Shown: positions 58,563 through 64,000 of the stretch, in pieces
Position numbering within the stretch: position 1 is the stretch's first letter
Layout of the letters: every line of letters starts with the position of its first letter
Assembly: GCF_048544455.1 (NCBI RefSeq)
Contig: NC_133534.1
Coordinates: 86,147,637 to 86,211,636 of the forward strand
DNA from: Silene latifolia
Taxonomy: Eukaryota; Streptophyta; Magnoliopsida; Caryophyllales; Caryophyllaceae
Length of the DNA: 64,000 nucleotides
Direction: 5' to 3'
Notes under the pieces: model-generated
Databases searched by the model: none
What the model saw: only the letters and a program-made list of their open reading frames with translations
Told to the model about the DNA's origin: nothing
Position numbers and translations under genes: made by a program

Positions 58563-60140
58563 TAATGTAATGATGCAAGCCAACAGAGGTCAGACCAGTG
58601 TCAAAAAAATAGTTTTTCTTTTTACAGTAATTCGGCTGCCTTGTACAAACAAGCATGAGAAATTTCTCTTCCCCAATTCTGGTTACAGACCAGCCTAAAA
58701 AAGCCTTATTGAATCTTAACCCATCCAACATATGATGCATGTATGTTGGTAGTAGCATGGTTGTGCTTTAAACATTGTCATGATTTATAATGTATATATT
58801 ACTATTTGGTGAGATTGGTTTGATTGATGATCGTGAAAACCGTAAACCAATGCACCCACACTCCTTTAAAAAAACAAAATATATAATACTAAATAGAGCT
58901 AGGAGCACAAGAGGGACCCAAGGTTTACAATTTTTTAGCGTTGAGGACCTCAATTATATCTGTGTAGCGTTAAGGACCTGTCCTTAACATCCGTTTGTTT
59001 TTTGCTTGCACTAGCAGCTTTGTTTGGAGTTGACTGTTTAATGACACCAAACATTGTGAATAAATGCCAACTAATTCCTTCAAGAATGTTCCTCAAAAAA
59101 AAATTCCTTCAAGAATGATATACGGAGTACAATACTCCCCATGAAAAGTATGAAATCCCACCATTTAGTAAAATAATTTTGTAGCCTTGTAGTTAGGAAT
59201 TAAAAAGTCTCAGTATCCCCATACGCTATTATTCGGTCGGACTAAGGGTTTAAATTGCTGTAAATACGAGCAGAGATCGAACATTGTTTTCAAGAGCTCG
59301 AGTTCAATATAAGAGCCGATCTCAAGCTTGGCCAGGCTCGGTAGTGGCTCGGCTGGGTTACGCCCCTCATGGGAGTATAAAATATGAAATTTGAGAGAGG
59401 AAATATATTGATAACACGTTACATGTACAACATAGTCCGTAATTATTGAGTTAGTAGCAAAGACAATTTACAATTTAAGAATTTAATTATTCGTAAAATT
59501 CAGAAATTAGAATAATACACAGTAGAAGTTAGTATCAGTGCAATAGTATAATATTGAGCTTCCACTACTGTTTTGGCAGTTAGAGAGCTTGATATCAAAT
59601 TTTTGCTAAATAGGAGGACTCTTGACGGCCAAACTGACTTCTATTAGCCACGAAATCCTTATTGCTAAACAGAAAATGCTTTGGTCCTTATTGCTAAAAA
59701 ATGTATAGTTTAGACCCCAAATGTAGTCTTAGCTCAATCTAAAAGAATAAGACGACAAAGAAGAGGTAAGATAGATAGACATAAAAATAAGGACATAAGC
59801 TAATATTCCATGCACAATACCACCTATTGAAAACACATCAGAGCAATTACTCAATTCTTACACAAAAGCTGGCTGTAACCCTAACGAAAAGACACCAAGA
59901 ATAGAGCACAACTCAACAAATTGTAGATTCAAGTGATACACTACTCGTTCATATAATATATCAACAACTGAAAAAGAACCAACTGCTACATCCTAGACTT
60001 CCTAGTAGCAGTTCCGCTTTACTGAGGACTAACAGGCTAACATGTACTTGTAAAGCAGCTATGAAAAGGCTTGTATACAAAATGTCTTAAGTCAAAAGAG
60101 GCTACAATTGGTAATCCTTGATGAGCACTTGCTCCATATA

Positions 60141-60359
60141 CTACCTCCAATCAACACCAAACTACCCCTTCACTTTTTGCACAAAAATTAAGAAAAACTT
60201 AGAATATTGTTGGTGTTTGTAGTGGAATAAAGTATGAAAGAGAAAGAATAATAATAGAATATTGCATGTGAGAGGATTTTACTAAAAAAAAGGAATGGGT
60301 AGTTTGGTGTGGATTTGCCCAAAAAGGAAAATGGGTAGTTTGGTGTGGATTGGAGGTAG
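60141..60359. mobile_element. Stowaway-like MITE
   Basis: Inverted repeats start CTACCTCCAATCAACACC at 60141 and match the inverse of 'ggtgtggattggaggtag' ending at 60359, with TA on both sides (60139-60140, 60360-60361). Part of the right arm is duplicated (60299-60319 and 60334-60354). Confidence 0.8.
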
Positions 60360-60657
60360 TACAAGAGATAACTAACCAAACCTCTCAAACAAATTATTGA
60401 AGGACAGCCGAGTAAATTGCACTCATGGAAAGGACTGAGGGATCACAGCCACAAAAATAGATCGAGCACAGTAAATAGAATACATGGAACCAAAGTTGCC
60501 TGATTCGATATGAATATGCTACATCCGATAAGCGATATGTGATATGCTCTCAAAAGAAAGCCTTATATGCGATGTGACACGGTGTCAGAATGTCGGATGC
60601 AGTTATTTTCCATCAAGTTTTCAACTTTGATCTAAAATGAAGTGTCGGACACTTTAA

Positions 60658-60925
60658 GGCCTTGTTTTGATACTAAAAATGGAGGAAAAGGAAGGGGAGG
60701 GAGAAAGATGGAAATGAAGGGGGAATGGAGAAAGGGAGTTTTCCTCAAAATCTTTTCTTTGTTGGAAGGGAAATAATTTGCATTGTAGGAAGGATCCATT
60801 TTCCCTCCCAAATCCAAATCCCTCTACGTCCATTATACTGCCCAAAGTCCCAAACAATGAAAATTGTCTACCTCCAAAATCCCTACTCTCCATTTCCCTC
60901 CACATTCCCCTATTAAAACAAGGCC
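60658..60925. mobile_element. Tourist-like MITE 3
   Basis: Termini GGCCTTGTTTTGATA and TATTAAAACAAGGCC form an inverted repeat, flanked by TAA (60655-60657, 60926-60928). Confidence 0.8.
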
Positions 60926-61011
60926 TAAGAATAGTAAATGACTAAATTTACTATTTCAAACCTAGCCGCTCTCTCCTAATATCCATCATCAAGTAGGGCC
61001 TACCACTAACC

Positions 61012-61740
61012 TTTCAAGAGGCGTTTGGTGTGGGGGATTGGGAAAAAGAAGGGAATGAAAATTAGGCATTCCCTTTGTTTGTGTTTGTGTTGTCATATCA
61101 ATGACTCCCTTTACCCTCTTCATAACCCCAAACTCCTCTACACACATTCCCCCATCCCCCATCCCCCATCCCCCAACGATCCCATTCCCTTTTCTTACAC
61201 ACTCGGCCAACCATCACTATCACACACCAACCACCACCGATCACCACTGCCGCCACAACCACCTGGCACAACCTCCAACGCCACCCCATCGCCGGCCATC
61301 TCGTCGATTGTCGCCGAAAACCCAACACCAGCCATTAGAATCACCACACCACCCTTGTAAAAGGGTAAAACCGTCCCCCACAACCCCAAAACACCAAATC
61401 TAACGTTTTTGAGGTTTGGGAAGGGGCTTTTGTGGTTTAGGGATGTTTTACAAGGGTGGTATGGTGGTTTTACGGGATGGTGATAGGGAATTTAAGGAGA
61501 ACGAAGGTGATTTGGGACGCGAAGGATTTGCCGGCGACGTGGCTACACGTGATTGTTGTTGGTGATGGTGGTATGGACCGGCGGTTTTGGATTTTCCTAG
61601 AAAGGTGGTTTAATATTTTTGATTTTTTTTTTTTTATGTTTATCAAACCAAGCAACAACAATCAAAGGGTATCTAATTCCATTCCGCTTGTAACACTTTC
61701 TTGATTTCATTCCCTTACCCTATCGCAAACCACACAACCC
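61012..61740. mobile_element. Large foldback element, probable MITE
   Basis: The imperfect inverted ends 'ggcgtttggtgtggggg...aagggaatgaaa' and 'tttcattcccttaccc...ccacacaacccc' enclose an internal inverted repeat (61338-61475: 'cacccttgtaaaagggt' against 'gatgttttacaagggtgg'). No clear target duplication. Its small frames are not genes. Confidence 0.55.
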
Positions 61741-62621
61741 CTTAATGGTGGTAAACCCCCTAAAATTTTATTTAAATATTACTCACTATTCATTTACGTT
61801 CACCACATGTTCCCTTTTGGAACCCTGAATAATGACTCCACTACATTTCCACTTTTGGTAAAAGGAAAGTGCAAAAAACACTCGCACCGTTCTCACATAT
61901 TACTCAATTCACACATAAATTTATCTAAAAGTAGGTGGGGGAGTTATAATACATGTGCTTGTGTGTGTAATTTTTCTCTCTTCACATGAGAGTTTTCTTC
62001 TCATCTTTGTGTGCATGTGTGGCGTGTAATTCTTCTCTCATCATATGAGGGTTTTCCTCTCATCTATTGGCAAGTTTTATTTCATCATATGGCTATATGA
62101 AAGTTTTATCTTGAGTGATTTAGTTCATATGGTGCTAATGACTTGCAACACCTTTTTGTCTATAATAAGTAGATAAAATTTAAGTTTTTTTTAAGAATAA
62201 AACCTCATAAACCTCGTTGAGGAACATTTGTATAAACAAACAAAGTAAAAAGAAGAACAGATTATAGGTATGTGCAAGCATGGCATCTTAGATAGGTATA
62301 TAGTTAAGCTTAAAATATTTTGTAGATACAATGTGAAAATGGTTGGTCGTCATAACCACGGGAACCTTGAAAAAGCATTAGCATTCACAGGGTAATGTTG
62401 TTACTCCTTGCCGAGATTTAATACCATGGGGGCGTGCAGTCAATACTAACCTACGATACCATGGCAGTAAAGGTGTTTTTTAAAATTTATAAATTTAACC
62501 TCCGTTGTTCATGGCAGCTTGAGCAGTCTCCAGTATTTACTTAATTGGCTGAAATAAAATCAATAGGGAGTAGTCTGAGTACCAAAAAGACAGAAACAAA
62601 TGAAAAGAATAAGAAACAAAC

Positions 62622-62904
62622 CCATAAGAGAAGCATCAAGAAGGGATCGAACAAAGAGGATTTGATCAGTGGGATTGATAGAACCGGGCTCCTCTTCGCG
62701 CTGACGAATGTTAATTACATTTGAAACAGTTGAAACCAGCAGAACAAGGATAGTACCGGCGACGGTAGTGACAATAACAGGGCCTCTACCACGCTTCATG
62801 CGATCCAAACCCATAATTACAAGCTTCCTTAATGGAGTTCTGAACAATAGGAGTAGTATTACTCCCATTTCTGCTACTATTAGGGTGAATAGTAGGTGGA
62901 TCAT
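62622..62904 (-). CDS. BAP31-like ER membrane protein, exon 1 (N-terminal)
   Basis: The ATG at 62904 begins MIHLLFTLIVAEMGVILLLLF, the conserved N-terminal membrane helix of this family. An open frame extends 52 codons further upstream but is not family-like. It is followed by FRTPLRKLVIMGLDRMKRGRGP, a second helix (VIVTTVAGTILVLLVSTVS) and the loop NPTDQILFVRSLLDASLMG before the donor at 62621. Plant BAP31-like proteins sit in the ER membrane with three helices and a cytosolic coiled-coil tail. The rest is in exon 2. This is the only apparently intact host gene in the window. Confidence 0.92.
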
Positions 62905-63085
62905 TTTTTGGAAGATCAAATACCAAACTCTGTGACAAAGAAAAAGAGAGAGATTGTGTGTGCCGACGCGATTTGATTTTTGTTTGACTTTCGGTAGAGG
63001 GGTTTTTGCATTTCCCCCTTGTATCTTGATGGATGGTGGGTGGTGGTGGGTAGCACGCACTTGATAGATCTACAATAAAGGATAT
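62905..63085 (-). promoter_or_regulatory. Presumed 5' UTR and proximal promoter of the BAP31-like gene
   Basis: This is the sequence between the ATG and the foldback at 63086. No convincing TATA box is seen. It has a purine/pyrimidine-skewed stretch (62938-62960) and a GGTGG-rich patch (63034-63050). Confidence 0.4.
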
Positions 63086-63266
63086 AAAATTGTTGATTAC
63101 AGTATTTTAAAAGCTTTTTTGAAAATTACAGCCTTATATAATTTATTTGTAAGTTACATCCAGGAGAAATTTTATATCCTTTATGTAGGGAGTACTTGCA
63201 AAAAAAAATTATATAAGGCTGTAATTTTCAAAAAGTGATTTTTGAAAGGCTGTAATCAACAATTTT
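63086..63266. repeat. Foldback repeat upstream of the BAP31-like gene
   Basis: Outer arms 'aaaattgttgattacag' (63086-63102) and its inverse (63250-63266). Inner arms of 24 bp are perfect inverses (63121-63144 against 63206-63229). Probably a MITE; the target duplication was not resolved. Confidence 0.75.
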
Positions 63267-63282
63267 CTCATCTATAAAATTT

Positions 63283-63316
63283 ACTAGTTTTAAACCCGTG
63301 CAAAATTGCACGGGTT
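63283..63316 (-). mobile_element. Helitron-like 3' terminus, - strand
   Basis: On the - strand, the hairpin AACCCGTGCA/TGCACGGGTT (63293-63316) is followed by TAAAA and CTAGT (63287-63283). The element body would run right, beyond 63316 and possibly past the window. The terminus is of the same type as at 51381-51410. Confidence 0.6.
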
Positions 63317-63404
63317 TGTATTTAGGACGGTATGAATGTTTTTTGATAAATATTTTCTTTTTACATTTCTATTGTAATTATCTAATTGTTTTATATCAGT
63401 GATC

Positions 63405-63482
63405 TAACTGGAAATGAACATTCTCCACGTAAATAGGATGCGTTAAAACCACAACTACCGGGTGAATGTTCATTTCCAGTTA
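63405..63482. repeat. Perfect 19-bp inverted repeat with 40-bp loop
   Basis: TAACTGGAAATGAACATTC at 63405-63423 is matched exactly by its inverse at 63464-63482. Confidence 0.9.
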
Positions 63483-64000
63483 CAGACGGATTAACATCAG
63501 TAAGAGTTTCACCATATTCGGCATAAAGATCTTTCACTAAGCGCTCAACAACATCGTACTATCTAGTTTTAAAAAATATTTAAGTTATTTAATTTATTCG
63601 ATTTACCTTATCGTGTTTTTATTATTTAAACAATATTTGTTATAACAATTGTGAATTATTTATTAAAAAATTTATTAAAAAAAATTTACTAAAAATTTTT
63701 TAATCACGTGTAAATTAAAATAAAATTTATTTATTTGTTTTTTTAGAGTAAAAAAAAATTAAAAATAGTTTTAAATGCTTGTTGAAGACTATATTAACTC
63801 GGTTTCCTATCATTGTCACCTACCAATTTCGGTGTGCGCAGCTGATAATTAAGATGCCGAGTTTTATATTCCATGTACATATGCCGTCATTATTGTTTTT
63901 TGAAAAAAAAAATTTGTACCCTGTAGTTTTAAAAAAATATGTTGTGAATTTGTGGTACAATAATATTAACAAAAATACATGTAATTCATTTCCGTTGTAG
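63483..64000. other. AT-rich DNA, nothing recognised
   Basis: Very AT-rich with poly-A runs, possibly the body of the Helitron-like element whose end is at 63283. The open frame at the window edge (63779-64000) has no recognisable family. Confidence 0.4.

Larger units (their letters stand above)
56561..62621 (-). other. Large intron (6.06 kb) of the BAP31-like gene
   Basis: Donor ATGG|GTTTGT (62621) and acceptor GCAG|GA (56561). It holds a 220-bp tandem duplication, four clear or probable MITEs and a foldback. The rest (57000-57870, 58570-60130, 61750-62500) is AT-rich without recognisable genes; a possible fragment of a GC-rich repeat lies near 59280-59370. Confidence 0.8.

Noticed and set aside
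58048..58698. 216-codon + strand open frame
   Set aside because: Its composition is Pro/Phe/Ser-rich because it spans two pyrimidine- or purine-skewed MITEs; it has no recognisable domain.
59280..59370. GC-rich 'gagctcgag...ggctcggctggg' patch as a gene fragment
   Set aside because: Short, with no open frame or inverted ends; it looks like a degraded repeat piece and cannot be assigned.

Overview
The window is nuclear DNA of a flowering plant, almost certainly a eudicot. The evidence is nested LTR retrotransposons with plant-type primer-binding sites, plant MITEs, Helitron ends, spliced genes and plant gene families (DUF295/SKIP23-like, CSN1, BAP31-like). The large Tat-lineage element with an antisense extra gene resembles Retand-type elements described from Silene. 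Caryophyllales is therefore a plausible guess, but it is not proven by the sequence.

Bases 1-48628 are essentially one nest of LTR elements. The outermost is a Copia-type element (+ strand) whose 5' end lies left of the window and whose 3' LTR ends at 48628. It was hit three times: (i) an Ogre/Tat-like element in its leader, now a solo LTR (2553-4962, TSD GTAAT); (ii) a large, non-coding, chromovirus-like element in its pol region (8607-26576, TSD GACTA), whose 5' LTR was split by a second Copia element (10882-19712, TSD GACTT); (iii) a 20-kb Tat/Retand-like Gypsy element on the - strand in its 3' LTR (28498-48491, TSD GTAAG), which was itself split by an Ogre-like, gag-only element (31214-41012). 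The boundaries come from reading both LTRs of each element, the target duplications, primer-binding sites and polypurine tracts.

The coding content of the nest is mostly decayed. An intact Copia gag (5320-6189) and an Ogre-like gag (35754-36716) survive. The Tat element keeps recognisable gag, protease-RT, RNase H plus archaeal-type RNase H, and a broken integrase. On the opposite strand it carries a complete-looking antisense gene: TATA box, ATG, a 100-bp GT-AG intron, a coiled-coil 3' exon and AATAAA. That gene is now interrupted by the Ogre-like insertion and one frameshift.

Bases 48629-64000 are lower-copy DNA. They hold a truncated, frameshifted DUF295 (SKIP23-like) gene, one isolated COP9-signalosome CSN1 exon with its splice sites, AT-rich DNA with tandem repeats and Helitron-like ends, a SINE and a short LINE-derived insert with clear target duplications, and one apparently intact host gene. 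That gene is a BAP31-like ER membrane protein (two coding exons, 62904-56211, - strand) with a 6-kb intron full of MITEs. Foldback repeats and a second Helitron terminus lie just upstream of it.
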